NCBI GenBank assembly: GCA_027257055.1
Contig: JAPVLO010000233.1
Coordinates: 62,001 to 126,000, forward strand
Source of the DNA: Cephalopachus bancanus
Lineage: Eukaryota > Chordata > Mammalia > Primates > Tarsiidae
Direction of reading: 5' to 3'
DNA: 64,000 nt
The notes under the pieces were generated by a model. It made no database searches. It saw only the letters and a program-made list of their open reading frames with translations, and was not told the origin of the DNA. This document shows positions 11,192 through 25,106 of the stretch, piece by piece; positions within the stretch are counted from its first letter, which is position 1, and each line of letters begins with the position of its first letter. The translations under genes and the position numbers were made by a program.

Positions 11192-11339
11192 TATAGGTCC
11201 TACCCCTTGGCACACCCAAAAGATCACTTGCAAGTATGACCCATAAATGCCAAAGGATTCCCATGCTCCTGCCTGGGGCCTTCTCTGGCTGTACTATCTG
11301 CCAGGGTATCTATGCTCTAGTGGCTCTACCTTGTTAAAG

Positions 11340-11907
11340 TGTGGCAGGATGCGGCAAATGCTCAAATATATTTCTTGTATGATCGAGTGAATAAACACAA
11401 AAATGCATATAGCTGCTTCAGGCTCAGCAGTTGGCCTCAAGGCAATCACCGGGGATGACTTCCACTAGCCCAGTGGCAGGAAGGGGTTAATAGCAGTTAA
11501 AGGTATTTCCTTTTGAAAGGCAAGTTGCAACTTTAAAGACCTGCCAGGCAGGTGCCCCAGGCAGGTTTTGTTTAAGAAAGGCCAAATGGCCCAGAGACTG
11601 GCCATTTCATGGAAATGGAAAAGAGTCTTATCTAAAACCCCCCTTCCTGCAGTTCCTGGAAACCACTTGTTCTTTGAAAAATCTGATTTTGCTGAGTACA
11701 ACCTTGTAAGATTCCAAAGGAAATATGTAATCACTCAACACAACCCCACTCCCTTACCTAAACAAGGGTATAAGACGCCACTTTTCCTGCTCTGGGGTGC
11801 TCGATTTGGACGCATTAAATTCTTGGGCCTGCTGGAATGGCCAGTGTAATAAAGTGCCACTTCCTATAATAGTCTCAGTGTCACGATCTCTCTATTTTTC
11901 CTACTAA
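11340..11907 (+). mobile_element. Solo LTR, same family as the provirus
   Basis: Starts TGTGGCAGGATG and ends about ...CCTACTAA, with a likely 4-bp target duplication AAAG (11,336-11,339 and 11,908-11,911). It contains GTATAAGACGCC (TATA), GTAATAAAGTGCCACTTCC (poly(A) signal) and the same U5 as the provirus. It interrupts duplication copy 2. Confidence 0.85.
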
Positions 11908-11925
11908 AAAGGATGACCCTTCCTA

Positions 11926-12318
<393 letters not shown>

Positions 12319-12866
12319 ACCTCAATGGGTTCTCAGTGGGTTAAAAATGAGAGCTGGAGTCATCGAATCATTGAACTCTACTACAAGACATTTAGGCCTT
12401 CCTGGGCCTTGCCCAGCCTCTGACAAAGGTGCTGAGAGGCTGAGAATTGGCCAACACTCCCAGCAAGACAAGCAGCAAGAGAGCCAGGCTGTAAGCTGAG
12501 TTCAGTTTGCCCTGTGGGGTTGGGGACATGTCTGAGGCTGAAAGCCTCCATACCTCTTTGTCCTAAACATGAAAATCAGTCATATTTTTCAGCATTGTGG
12601 GGCTGGGTACAACTACTGAAGACTTAACAAGTAACTGTTTGGGAATTATAGAGCAAATATGTAGTATTTATAATGAGGCCTGTTTCTCTACAACTTACCT
12701 AGAGTGTTTCTTAAAACAATTAAAAAGTAATTTTGAAATCTTAGTCACAGTCACCCAATGCTTTCCTCTCCCTCTGCAAGAAAGTTCCTACTATAAAGTC
12801 AGAGACAACCATTAATTTTATCAAAATACTGCAAAGTTGATTATATTCTTAAATATGGAAGTAGTC

Positions 12867-13151
12867 AACCAGGGAACAGTGGCTCAAGCCTATAATCCCA
12901 GCACTTTGGGAGGCCAAGGCAAGAGGATTGCCTGAGTCCGGGGGTTCAAGACTAACCTGGCAACATGGTAAGATCTTATCTCCAAAACAAATGGGCATGG
13001 CCGCACATGCCTGTAGTCCCAGCTACTTGAAAGTCTGAGGAGGAAGGATCGCCTGAACCCAGCTAGCAAGTTGATGCTGGGGTGGCCGTGAACGTACCAC
13101 TGCACTCCAGCCTGGGCAACAGAGTGAGACTCCGATTCAAAAAAAAAAAAG
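12867..13151 (+). mobile_element. Alu SINE
   Basis: Dimeric Alu with a poly(A) end; diverged, with a small deletion in the middle. Confidence 0.88.
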
Positions 13152-13358
13152 GAAAAGATGGAAGTAGTCTACCATCTTTGTTTTTGCCTTTGTTTTCCTT
13201 CTGTGGCCTCTGTAGTAGCTTTTCCCTGCTAATGCTAATCCAGCTGTGCAGTTACTATTGTGTGAATAGTGTTGGAATTCTCATCGCTTCCAACTGCTGG
13301 CTTCTCCATAGGCATAGACCTGGCTCTCTAAGCTACTGGTGGCTACCTCAAAAGGCCT

Positions 13359-13578
13359 TCAGGCTCTACTAGGAAGCTTCTTGTGGGCATCACAGCTGAT
13401 ACCACCAATGTCCTCCAGTATATTCATGGGCAGAGGAAACACAACGTGGAATTCTTCTCGGTGGCCATAGTGGTTAGGGTCTGCAGGTAATGCAGCTGAA
13501 GGGCTATGGGGGACTTGGCACCAGGGAAGCTGACTTCAGAGATGTGGAAGCCCTCATCTCTCCTTCTGCTGCAAGAAT
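13359..13578 (-). pseudogene. STOML3P: STOML3-like last exon, frameshifted
   Basis: Follows a good acceptor (tttgtctttccag, just above 13,578). It encodes ILAAEGEMRAS, then in another frame ALQLHYLQTLTTMATEKNST, then in another MNILEDIGGIS and HKKLPSRA before a TGA (13,359-13,361). These are the ending features of STOML3 (family tail HKKLPNKA). Two small deletions cause the frame changes. Confidence 0.87.
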
Positions 13579-14811
13579 CTGGAAAGACAAATTAAAGAGT
13601 TCAGAAATAAAGTGCACCACTGCGACCTGTGCCTTCTTTTTCTGGGTCCTTACTGATACTTCTCTCTGAAGCCCCAAGTTGCCACAAGTTTCATCTATTT
13701 ACATCTTTAGTAAGGATAAGAGAGAGTCACATCTTAATGGGATTAAAACAGTTCAAGGAAGTGGCAGGAAGTGGAAGAGAGAAAAGTATCGCTCAAATTA
13801 CAGATCCCTGGATTTCATTTCCAAACAAAAATAAAAGCGCTACCTTTAATGCAAATGAATATTTAGCACCTACCTTACTAACGCCCTTGAAGCACTTTGG
13901 AGTCCCACTACTCAACTGCATTTGTTTTTAGAAAAGTCTGAGACTTCAGGCCTTTAGCTGGCTTTTTTGTAGTTGTTTTTATGCATCACAGGAGATGTTT
14001 TTATCTCCTTATGTTGCCAACCCAGTCTCATCTCTCAAAGCTAGGACTGTTTCCAGTTCTTGGAGCTCTTGAAGTGGTAGCAAGCAGCAGCCTTGTAACA
14101 CTCGTTGGAAATCTCTCAGTGCTTCCCTCTCTTTCTAGTTCTCCAGCTGCCCAAGAATGGCCTGTGTGTGAACGTGATCCCTCACCTGTCACCACCAAGT
14201 TCCTGCTTGGAAGCTGCTAGAACTTAGCAGATGACCCAGATGTGTGTAAAGAACTAGCGCAAAGAAGCACCTTCATCAGCTCACAAGTAAGATTCCAAGG
14301 AGGGTACGTGCAGATGTCTAATCTGAGCCAGTTTCTGACACTTCAAGAAGCTTACCCACACAGGCATGAAGGCTATAGATAAACAAACTTATGGACACTT
14401 GGAAAGAGGGTGAGCTTACATTTTGTAATACTAACGTGGATGGAGCTTAATCGTTCCTTTTAATCCAGTGACATTATACTAGCACAAAGATGCTCGAAAG
14501 TCTGGCTCCAAGCTGGCCACATCCAAATCAACAGCTTTGAAAAACGAAGATTCCTGCGCCTACCAAGCCTGCCTCACTGGGTCAGACGAGAGGTCTGGGA
14601 GTTGCTATTTTGTTTTGTTCTGCTTTGTCAAATGCTCTCTAGGAAACACTGATATGTAGATTCAGTTGGAATCCACTTTGCTAAGTTGATTCTGACCCAA
14701 GACCTGTGACTGAGCTTTCTCTGGTACAGTGAGCTGCCTGTTACCTTTTAATTCAGGGAAAATTCTCAGTAAAGCTGTGAAAGGAACCCCTTTTCTTTCT
14801 TTTATTATAAC

Positions 14812-15083
14812 TTTTATTTTTTGAGTCGGGGCCTCACTCTGCCACCCAGGCTGGAGTGCAGTGACACGACCACAGCTCACCGCAGCCTCGATCTGCTGGG
14901 CTCAGGCTGTCCATCTGCCTCAGCCTCCAGAATAGCTGGGACTACAGGCCTTTATTTCTGTAGAGAGGAGGTCTTGCTATGTTACCTAGGCTGACCTCCA
15001 GCTCCTGGTCTCAAGCGATTCTCTCACCTCAGACTCCCAAAGTGCTGGGATTACTGACGTGAGCCTTTGAGCCTGACCAGAAA
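14812..15083 (-). mobile_element. Alu SINE
   Basis: Antisense Alu with a middle deletion; lies in a STOML3 pseudogene intron. Confidence 0.85.
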
Positions 15084-15201
15084 GCCTTTTCTTTAAAAAA
15101 AAAAAAAAATTGGGGGACCCTGATCTTCCATTTAAACTCTAGCCTTGTGGAACCCATCACCAGGTGGCTGACCCTCCATGTGTACACCGCACAACCCTTA
15201 C

Positions 15202-15336
15202 CCTGGTTCTGGCTTCCCTGGTGGCCTTAGCCTCCATTGCTATACATCTCTGCAGCTGTGTGGAGATCCAGACATCTTTGATGTCCACGCAGGCCACCTG
15301 GGTCCCCCACAGCTCGGTGGCATCGTCAAGTAATGT
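15202..15336 (-). pseudogene. STOML3P: STOML3-like exon (linker region)
   Basis: Open frame TLLDDATELWGTQVACVDIK followed by DVWISTQLQRC and EAKATREARTR, matching the stomatin-family segment before VLAAEGEM. The acceptor (gcag) is at 15,337-15,340, though its polypyrimidine tract is weak. The donor AGG|GTAAGG is at 15,202. Missense changes at conserved positions (for example Ile for Met and Lys for Glu in MAAEAEA) suggest relaxed constraint. Confidence 0.85.
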
Positions 15337-15394
15337 CTGCTTTCAAATAAAAAGACTGGTCAGAAGTCAGGAGTTATGTGGCATAAGTTTCTGA

Positions 15395-15737
<343 letters not shown>

Positions 15738-15792
15738 TTTTTCTTTCTTTCTCTGTCTCTCTCTCTCTCTCTCTTTTTTTTTTTTTTTTTGG
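15738..15792 (+). repeat. CT-rich microsatellite and poly(T)
   Basis: TTTCTTTC then (TC)n then a T run. Confidence 0.9.
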
Positions 15793-16034
15793 CATTTGGA
15801 GTAAGACAGTTTGAAAAGGAAATAGTTCATTCCTATCAATCACTTTCTAGAATGTAAAGTGAATCCCTTGAGTAATTCAGGAACAAAACCTGACAGATCT
15901 CTTAATGGGCATCTACCAGCAGGAATCACCCCTAAACAATCCCTATGGAAGTTTACAATGACAACTTGGATTTGAACAAGTACCCAAATTTGCTTGTCAC
16001 TAATTTCAGGCAGGAAGTAATGCACAGGCTTCTC

Positions 16035-16205
16035 AGACAGACTTGGAGTTTGTCCCGGCTCTGCCATTTATTTGCAGCTGTTAGTCATTGGGCCAGTTCT
16101 GAACTTCTCTGTTTCCTTACCTACACAAATTTTTCTTTCAGGATTGTCATGAGATTTAGAGATAATGCATATATCTCTCAGAGCTCATCAATGACTCAAT
16201 GAATA
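16035..16205 (+). repeat. MIR element
   Basis: Follows the MIR order: CCCGGCTCTGCCATTTATT, then GTCATTGGGCCAGTTCTGAA, then CTTCTCTGTTTCCTTACCTAC, then GGATTGTCATGAGATTTAGA. Ancient, in a STOML3 intron. Confidence 0.75.
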
Positions 16206-16289
16206 TTATTTTGAGATATTATGTGTCTGTTTAATCTCTGTCCTAGGGCCAGCTTTAAATAAGTAACAAGACTTTTTTTTTTTTTTTTA

Positions 16290-16510
16290 GCAGAAGCAAC
16301 CTAAAGTCAAAATGGAAACAACAGACAATGGGGGGACTAAAATGGGGAGGAAGGAGAATGAGGAGTTCAGAAGCTGTTTATTCGGTACAACGTTCACTAT
16401 CTGGGAAATGGGGTCACCTGAAGCTCAATCCCCACCAGTACGCATATGCCCATGTAACAAACATGCACTTGTATCCCCTGAGCCTAAGATAAAAATTAAA
16501 ATGTAAACAA
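16290..16510 (+). mobile_element. L1 3'-end fragment, sense
   Basis: Resembles an L1 3' UTR ending CACTTGTATCCCCTGAGCC then an A-rich tail (AAATTAAAATG). 5'-truncated. Confidence 0.65.
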
Positions 16511-16955
16511 AGAAGTAACAAAAAATATTCTTGTCCTTTGTTAAAGCTTAAAACCATTGAAGACATCGTGCTGGCTGCTGGTTATCCTGCAGAGGAAGAA
16601 TGCCTTGAGAAATTGTGACATCCGAAGGGTAGTTCTCCCAAAAAGGATGGGGCAGAGAGCTCTGCTACCAAATAGCCAGTGATGCACTGTCTTTGTATGA
16701 TCCCTGCAGAACCCCAAGAGATGGCAAGCCCTCACAAGCAGTCAGTGATCTGGCTATGGACTGGAAACGTTTGAGCTGTCAAACTCATGGGGCTCTTACA
16801 AATGATATGGGGAGTTATCATGCAGAACTGACTCTATCTCGTGCAAATTGGGTGACTTTGCCCTATATTAGGGACTAGAGGAAGGGCCAAAAAGAGCTAA
16901 AGCTGAATTTCTTCCTAACTTAGAGAAAGACATTCAGAATCAAAATGTAATTTGA

Positions 16956-17257
16956 GACCGGGCACAGTGGCTTACGCCTGTAATCTCAGCGCTTTGGGAG
17001 GCTGAGGCAGGAGGACTGCTTGAGCCCAGGAGTTTGAGACCAGACCAGGCAATACAGCCAGATCTCATCTGAATAAAAAAACGAAATAATTAGCTGGGCG
17101 TGATGGTATGCACCTGTAGTCCCAAGTACTCGGAGGCTGAGGCAGGAGGGCTGCTTGAGCCCAGAAGTATGAGGCTGTGATGAGCCAGGATTGTGCCACT
17201 GCACTCAGCCTGGACAACAGAATGAGACATCAACTCAAAAAAAATTAAATTAAAAAT
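16956..17257 (+). mobile_element. Alu SINE
   Basis: Dimeric, A-rich tail; in a STOML3 pseudogene intron. Confidence 0.88.
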
Positions 17258-17846
17258 ATAATTCATTCTACAAAAATACAGAAGTGTGATTGTCTATAAA
17301 CTAGGGTGTACAAGAGATAAGATCGTTACCTGCCACATACTCATCGCTGCTGTTATAATTGTTATTACTTTTAATATTATCAGTGATATTGGGGGCATGA
17401 TGTAAGAATTTCCAGAGATGGCAGGCCTATGCTGTCCAAAGGAAATCTCCCCCTAACCTTCACACTCTGACTAAACATAGGACTATCTGAGAAATGGCTG
17501 AATTCTGGAGTAATCTGAACTACAAATAAATCTTAGCTCCAACCTCTACAGGAAAGGCTAATGTGTACAATGTTAATTCATAATTTTGAGCTCATTTTGA
17601 GAAAATGAGCAAAAGGCAGAATTTTGGCAACTCCCTTCACCTATCCAGGTATTTAAATCTATTTCTCATGGTGACAGATACATGCACTCACACAAGGTCG
17701 CTTGCCTCTGAGGGCAGTTGCCTGAGTGTATGAGTGTGCAAACATGCACACAGAGGGTGCTTTGATCTGCTGATATTTGATAACCACTGCTAGTTAAAAT
17801 GAATGAATTAAAGACACAGGCTATTATTAGTTTTTAGTGCCTTTAC

Positions 17847-18053
17847 CTGGAAACTATAGGCAATCTCGTCTCGTCTCATCCAGCTAAGATCTGGGACACA
17901 ATCTGTGTCCCTAAAACATTTCTCAGAGTGGTCAAAGCCAGTAGAAATGTGGCTTGATGGATGTCATTGACATTAGCCACTGCCGAGACAGCGCTGTAAA
18001 TTCTGTAATAGATGACTCCATCCACCTGAGTGGTCAGAGTCTCTGGTGAGGAT
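17847..18053 (-). pseudogene. STOML3P: STOML3-like exon (stomatin-domain core)
   Basis: After an acceptor (tctacag, 18,054-18,060) the exon encodes TTQVDGVIYYRIYSAVSAVA, NVNDIHQATFLLA and TLRNVLGTQIVSQILAG, the hallmark stomatin-domain strand and helix. It continues EEIAYSFQ up to a donor CAG|GTAAAG at 17,847. A dinucleotide is missing where the family has DSVTTQ (GTGACC to GACC). After ILAG an Arg codon is TGA and ACGAG is duplicated. Confidence 0.88.
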
Positions 18054-19287
<1,234 letters not shown>

Positions 19288-22200
19288 GGAGAGCCCTGTG
19301 CATCCTCTGTTCTGGCCTTGTACCTGCTCCCACTCTGGATAGGGCACCTGGAGAGAAATGATTTACGAATTCACTCTACGTTTCCTCCCTGAGAGAGAGA
19401 AGATTCTACCCTCCTTCCCTTCAAAATTAGAATCAAGATGGAGTTGAAGGATGAAGATGCTTTACATAATATATCTACTTACAGAATGAAAAGACCGAAG
19501 ACGAGCTATAATTTTGAACTTCACAGACTCAACATTAATAGTAGCAAAAAAAAAAAAAACCAAAAACACCCACACTGGCCAGTTCCATATTATTTCCTAG
19601 TTGGTTCTATTTTCACCTGGCTTCACTAAAAATCATGCAAGTATGAGATCCTGGTGTGTTTGAAAGCTATTTTCTCCACATGGAAGGAGATATTTAATAT
19701 AACCTCACAGTAGTAGGCTTTTCAGTCTTTTTTTGTTTAACTGTCTCCCATCCCCGAGAATAGTCTGCTACTATAGGCATAAACATACCAGAAGAATTCC
19801 TTTATTTCTTCAATATTGTTATTTCTAAAATGGCGAAGTTTTCACAGATCTGGTTCTGTTCATTTCAATATGCCACAATGCCATCTTTACTGCATAAAAA
19901 CCTTTAGGTTCACCATGAGCTAGTCATACTCGCTCCAAGTACTCTGAGTACAAGCAGTCATGGTGGCCCTGCCTGGCATCAATTTTGGGTTTGGACTATC
20001 CAAATGTAACCTACTCTGGATCCACTGAAATCTCTCATAATAATCCGCATTCTTGTACTTGAGTTAGTGGCTAACAATATACTACAATAAGAAAGCTAGC
20101 AGGAATATCTACTATTTCGCTAATGCAATATTATAACTGAAATTTAAAGTTTGAAGCATCTTTCTAAATTGATATAATTTTCCCTCACAATTGCCTTTTA
20201 AGTGTATTTTGAGGCTGCCAACTTCAATTCAGAAGTTCTCATTTTTCAAAAAAACAAGAATTATGTTCAACAGGAATCTTTCTTTGTTTAAATTGCTCTG
20301 CTACCAGAACTCTGGGCATGAAACCTCATTTTAAAGAACAGATCAAGCAAAAAAGTTAGATATTTTATAAATTCTAAGTATTCACGTTAAATCAATTACA
20401 TAATCTGTTCTGTGTATTACCAAGTTATGTGTATCAGTTTTAAAATCCAATGCATTACACCGGTATTTAGTTCATCCCATGGGTACCCATATTTACACAA
20501 ATGCATTCCTGAGAAGCTGCATTTTAAAAAGTTAAGTATAATACTATTTCCATAATTTCTTATCTTGCAAAAACAAAGACACAATTTGATATCTAAAAAT
20601 GTGGTCTAAAACAATATGATTTTCCTAAAATAAGTCAAGTCCCTCCTACCTATGCTTTTCAAAAACTGTGTATTTCTTATATCACTCAGAGAAACTGATG
20701 CCTCCTGCTTTCATGCTTTTATGAATAACAGTTCATCTTCCCAAAAATAAATTTAAAACATAAGATGGACAGGAAGACGGATGTGCACTTAAGTGAGTGA
20801 TACAGTAAGTATAATAAAATAGTAGTAGTAGAAACCAGGTGGTGAGTATATGAGTGGTCAATGTAGCTAGAATACTTCAACTTTGTTGATCATTTGAAAA
20901 TTCTCATGGTAAAAACTTAAGGGAAAACCTCCCATGTTTAAGGCCAGCTCAGAGGCCAAGAACTTCATCTTTATCTACAACATCTAACCCTTCATATCCT
21001 GTGTCATTGTTATTTACATGTAACATCCAGTCTCCCTACATTTCGAGTCATTTATATCACCCAAAAGCACCTACCACATCTCATACACAGTAATCATTCA
21101 ACAAATAAATAAGAAAAAATAATACTCTGACAATCTACTGAAAATAAAATCTGTGTTCTTTGGTAAACTACTTAAGTTATACTCAGATGATGCAGACTGT
21201 GATACTTTTTTTTATTACACCAAATATTTCTGTACAAGAGTGTGATACTCTTAACACACAGGAAGCTGAATACAAAAGATCCACGTGTCAAGGAAGAATT
21301 TTTTTCCTAACAATATATTTACAATATAACAGAGAAGCCAAGAAATGCAGACATTAAAGTTAAATTATAACACACAGCAGTATGAATTAAGAGATTGTCA
21401 GACATTCACTCAGAGAAGGCATAAATTCTTCTGGGCAGGAGCCAAGACTGGAGGTTGGTGAACTGACTTGAGCGGAGTTCCCAGGAGCGGCACGAGATCA
21501 TCCAAGCTCTGAGGACAGGATGGTCTGGGCCTGAAATAGTAAGGCCAAACCGGGATGGCTGGATCTGGGAACTGAAAGTCTCAAGAGACCCTGAAAGATG
21601 AGCCAACTTGAAAAGTGTACTGAAGAGGACGTCATGTTTGCAAACCAGGGCCAGGGTTAACTGGACCGTTAACCCAACTAGGGACCTCAAGATGAGAACC
21701 TCATCTGAGAGTAGGGGAAATAGCATGCTTGGTTTTAGACATGTTGAATTTGAGGCAAAAGTAGGACATGCATAGCCTTTTGGTAACTGGAGATAGAGGA
21801 GCACATTATCAAGGAAATGACCAGAGAAGTCCACAACTAGTCCACAGGTATGTTGGCAACTGGGGACAGAAGGAAAAATGATGAGCGAACCACATGGAGG
21901 AGGACCAGGACGACACAATGTAACAGAGTCCAAGATAAGAAAGGATTTCTCAGAGCAAAGTTGAGAAAAAGGAAGCCTTAGACACAATCTTCCCCACGCC
22001 CCTCCTCAGCACTAGTGACTGGGGACCAGCAAGACGATACAGCTTCAGTAACCATCAGAACAAAAACCAGAATCAGGACTACACAGGCAAATCACCAAGC
22101 ACAGCTCTATCTTGATTGTTCTTCTATATAGTGAATGTGACCTGAAATAACGGACACATGTTGAATTTATTTCCTTATTTGAGTAATGCATTAAGGTAAA

Positions 22201-22425
22201 AATTCACTGAACAATATGCTATAGCCCCAAAGCCATAGCACACACAGATCAAAAAAGAAAAAAAAAATCTGGGTAAATTCTTATGATGCCAGGGGAACTG
22301 GGTAGTTTCAAAGGCCAGAGTGTTCTAGGAAAATGCAAATCCTTCAGGTTCTCCCCAAGAAATTCCAGGCAAATACAGACAGCTGCTCTCTAGAAAGTCT
22401 AATACAAAATTGCAGTTCAGGACCT
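19288..22425. other. AT-rich intergenic stretch, no gene recognised
   Basis: Three kilobases without an Alu. A 193-codon minus-strand ORF (21,406-21,987) shows no family resemblance, and its sense strand looks like an old interspersed repeat (ACATGTTGAATTTGAGGC). The STOML3 5' exons were not found here. Confidence 0.4.
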
Positions 22426-22917
22426 TGTAGTGGGAAAATAGAGAGGCTGTGACACCAAGACTATTATAGGAAGTGGCAACTTTATTACGCCAGCAGGCTC
22501 GACAGGCAAATGCTTCCAGCTCGAGCCCCCCAGAACGGGAGAAGCAGTGTCTTATACCTTTGTTTAGGTAAGGGAGGGGGGTCGTGTTGAGCGAGTACAC
22601 ATCTTCTTTGGAATTTACAAAGTTGTACTCAGCAAAATCAGATTTCCAAAGAACAAATGGTTTCCAGGAAATGCAGGGCTCCAAAGAACAAATGGTTTCC
22701 AGGAAATGCAGGGCAAGTAGGTTTGTAAACTGTCGACCTCAAAAGAGGGGTTTTGGGTAAGTCTGTGAATTAGTTACTCTTTTGTATTTCCATGAAAGCC
22801 ACCAGTCCTTGGCTATTTGGCTTTTTTAAACAAAACCAGCCTGGTGGGTCTTTAGAGCTTGCCACTTGACTTTCAAAAGGAAGTACCTTTAACTGCTACC
22901 AGCTCCTTCCTGCTCCA
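22426..22917 (-). repeat. 3' LTR with internal 35-bp duplication
   Basis: 492 bp, TG...CA. On the minus strand it has GGTATAAGACAC (TATA) then GTAATAAAGTTGCC (poly(A) signal). It is 35 bp longer than the 5' LTR because CCAAAGAACAAATGG... (35 bp, about 22,646-22,715) occurs twice in tandem. Confidence 0.93.
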
Positions 22918-22929
22918 TCTCCCCCCTTT
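22918..22929 (-). other. Polypurine tract of the provirus
   Basis: On the minus strand AAAGGGGGGAGA lies directly before the 3' LTR start (TGGAGCAGG). This is the plus-strand primer site of reverse transcription. Confidence 0.85.
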
Positions 22930-23243
22930 GATGTTTGATCTTTTATGGATCTAAAGCATCATTATTTTTAATCTGGTGTATTAACATTATATGGGCCGTT
23001 TTTTGTTTAACAACTGTTTTTACAAACTTAGAAATGGCATTTAAAATTATTGGGGCTTTAGTAAGGGAGGATAAGACAGGAGCCTACCAATAGGACTATA
23101 GATCTAATAATATATTTAAATTTTGTCAGACCCATGAGCATGTTTTTAAATCAACTGTCGATTTTTATGTCTTGTTATTTTTGTATAGGGACATGGACAA
23201 GCTTTATAACATTGGTGGCTATATCAGTTATAACTATTTTTAT

Positions 23244-23435
23244 CTATTTGTAAACAACAGTCAGAGCTATTAAATTTACCACGCCCCCCCCCAGCAGGTA
23301 GTTTAAAGCTAAGCGGTTTTGATAAATATCTGCACGCATTTGGGCTTGCTGCTGAGCAACAAGCTCAAAAGCCGTGGCTGTTTGATTAGTTATAACTTCC
23401 AAGACAGTTTGTAACCTGATAGTGTGATTTAGCAT
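23244..23435 (-). pseudogene. Retroviral Env transmembrane-subunit fragment
   Basis: An open minus-strand stretch of 63 codons contains a leucine/glutamine-rich helix followed by [14 protein letters not shown]. This corresponds to the heptad region and conserved 'immunosuppressive' segment of gammaretroviral TM subunits. The expected cysteine motif just after it is missing, and the anchor region is not open. The surface subunit upstream is largely lost and interrupted by an Alu. A remnant only. Confidence 0.7.
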
Positions 23436-23836
23436 ATATATATATAGGCATGTGGCATTTTAGACTCTCATCTTGTGCCCATGTGGCTGGGCAATAAGTA
23501 TTTATAACTTTGGGAAGTGGCCATTTGTTATATTTCTAAACCTGGGTCCTTCTTATATTAGGATGCCCAATACCAAACAGGCCTTGTTGGCCACCAGAAC
23601 AAACTTCTGGCTGGGATGAATAACAGTGGAAAACTCTTACGTCTGGCAAGATAGTTTTTATGTACGTACATGCTGGGTGTGTGAGGGAAGCGATAAACAC
23701 CTGAATTAGGCAGAAATACATAAAAGCACAAGAACATTTTCTATTATAACAAAGAATGGAAATGCTAGTGAAACCCTTTTTTAACATGCTCAATGGGGAC
23801 AACTCTGTTAATTTTACAGCAAATAAAGATAGTTTT

Positions 23837-24137
23837 GCCGGGCTCGGTGGCTCAGCCTGTAATCCCGTGCCTTTGGGAGGCTGAGGTGAGTGGATTGCCT
23901 GAGCCCACGGGTTCGAGACCCGCCTGGGCAGCGAGACCTCATCTCTACAATAAATAAATAAAAAAATCAGCCGGGTGTGGTAGCACATGCCTGTAATTCT
24001 GGCTACTCGGAAGGCTGAGGCGGAAGGATCACCGGAGCCCAGCAGGCGAGGCTGCGGTGGCCGGAAGCGGCCACTGCACTCCAGCCTGGGCGACAGAGTG
24101 AGACTCCAACTCAAAAAAAAATAAATAAAAATAAAAA
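23837..24137 (+). mobile_element. Alu SINE in the provirus, 16-bp target duplication
   Basis: Near-consensus young-looking Alu flanked by AAATAAAGATAGTTTT (23,821-23,836 and 24,138-24,153). It inserted after the provirus. Confidence 0.95.
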
Positions 24138-24311
24138 AAATAAAGATAGTTTTATAGCAATTAAAATAACAGTTTAGCAAATACAAAGGTTGACCAAGCA
24201 AAACGATGGCTTATCAGTAATGTCCGCTGAGTTTTTAAGCTGAATTCTTCATCTTTTGCTGTGTGTCAATCAGTCAGCCTCCGGTGTGTGACTAAAGCAG
24301 GGCCTGAAATA

Positions 24312-24696
24312 TTTTCAGGCTTTTAGAGCAGGGCCTCTGTTGGGTTCAGTGACTTTCCAGAGGGTCAGCTTAAGGGGTGCGGCCGAATCTGCGGTGTACT
24401 CCCAGTCCTGGAAGGCCGGCTTAATTTTGTTATATAAAAGAACAGTAAATGGTCCCCTCCAGAGGGACTTTAGAGGTTGTACATTCCATTGTTTTACCCA
24501 TACCATATCACCTGGCTTAAAAGAATGGGCATTGCTAGTTAAACTAATTAGCAATCGTTTTCTGACTTGACAATAGATAGCATTTAGGACTGAACCTAAG
24601 GCTTGCATTTGCTGTTTTAGGGCAAGATTTACTAATTCCTTTAAGTCTTCCTGTATGCCCTTAACGGGAGGGGGTGGCTGCCCATAAAGAATTTTA
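24312..24696 (-). pseudogene. Retroviral integrase C-terminal fragment (pol end)
   Basis: The frame is open from the Alu junction at 24,696 to a stop near 24,312. It begins ILYGQPPPPVKGIQEDLKEL and later has FKPGDMVWVKQW and LWRGPFTVLL, the C-terminal DNA-binding domain signature of gammaretroviral integrase. The catalytic core and the zinc-binding N-terminus are absent. The stop marks the normal pol end, just upstream of env. Confidence 0.85.
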
Positions 24697-24991
24697 AGCC
24701 AGGCTCGATGGCTTAGCCTGTAATCCCATGCCTTGGGAGGCTGAGGTGAGTGGATTGCCTGAGCCCGCGGGTTCGAGACCCACCTGGGTAACTTGGTGAG
24801 ACCTCATGTCTACAATAAATCAAAAAAATTAGCCGGGTGTAGTAGCATGTACCTGTATTTCCAGCTACTTGGAAGGCTGAGGCGGAAGGACTGCCAGAGC
24901 CCCAGCAGGTCGAGGCTGCGGTGGCCGGGAGCGGCCACTGCACTCCAGTCTGGGTGACAGAGTGAGACTCCAACTCAAAAAAAAAAAAAAA
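24697..24991 (+). mobile_element. Alu SINE at an internal deletion of pol
   Basis: Dimeric Alu with poly(A). Flanks are TTTAA-rich with no clear target duplication. The retroviral reading changes from RT connection (above 25,000) to integrase tail (below 24,697) across it. Confidence 0.9.
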
Positions 24992-24999
24992 AATTTAAA

Positions 25000-25106
25000 G
25001 GGTGAGAAGCCTGTTTAATTCATTTAAAGGCCTGTTTCTGGGCCTTTTCCCATAGCAGGGGCTCTTGTTCAGCCCCCTTTGAGGTTTTATAGAGGAGTTT
25101 TATCAT
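25000..25106 (-). pseudogene. Reverse transcriptase connection fragment
   Basis: From an ATG at 25,104-25,106 the minus strand reads LLYKTSKGAEQEPLLWEKAQ then KQAFK, stop, IKQA, resembling the RT thumb/connection region (QEPL.W...AF..IKQAL) of gammaretroviral pol. A TGA lies at 25,020-25,022. Upstream RT (fingers/palm) is too decayed for me to follow. Confidence 0.5.

Noticed and set aside
15164..15394. 76-codon plus-strand ORF with a hydrophobic start
   Set aside because: It is the antisense of the STOML3-like exon at 15,202-15,336.
21406..21987. 193-codon minus-strand ORF
   Set aside because: No domain, signal or family resemblance. The sense strand looks like an old interspersed repeat.
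23536..24201. 221-codon ORF in the env region
   Set aside because: Most of it is the antisense of the Alu at 23.84-24.14 kb, not env.
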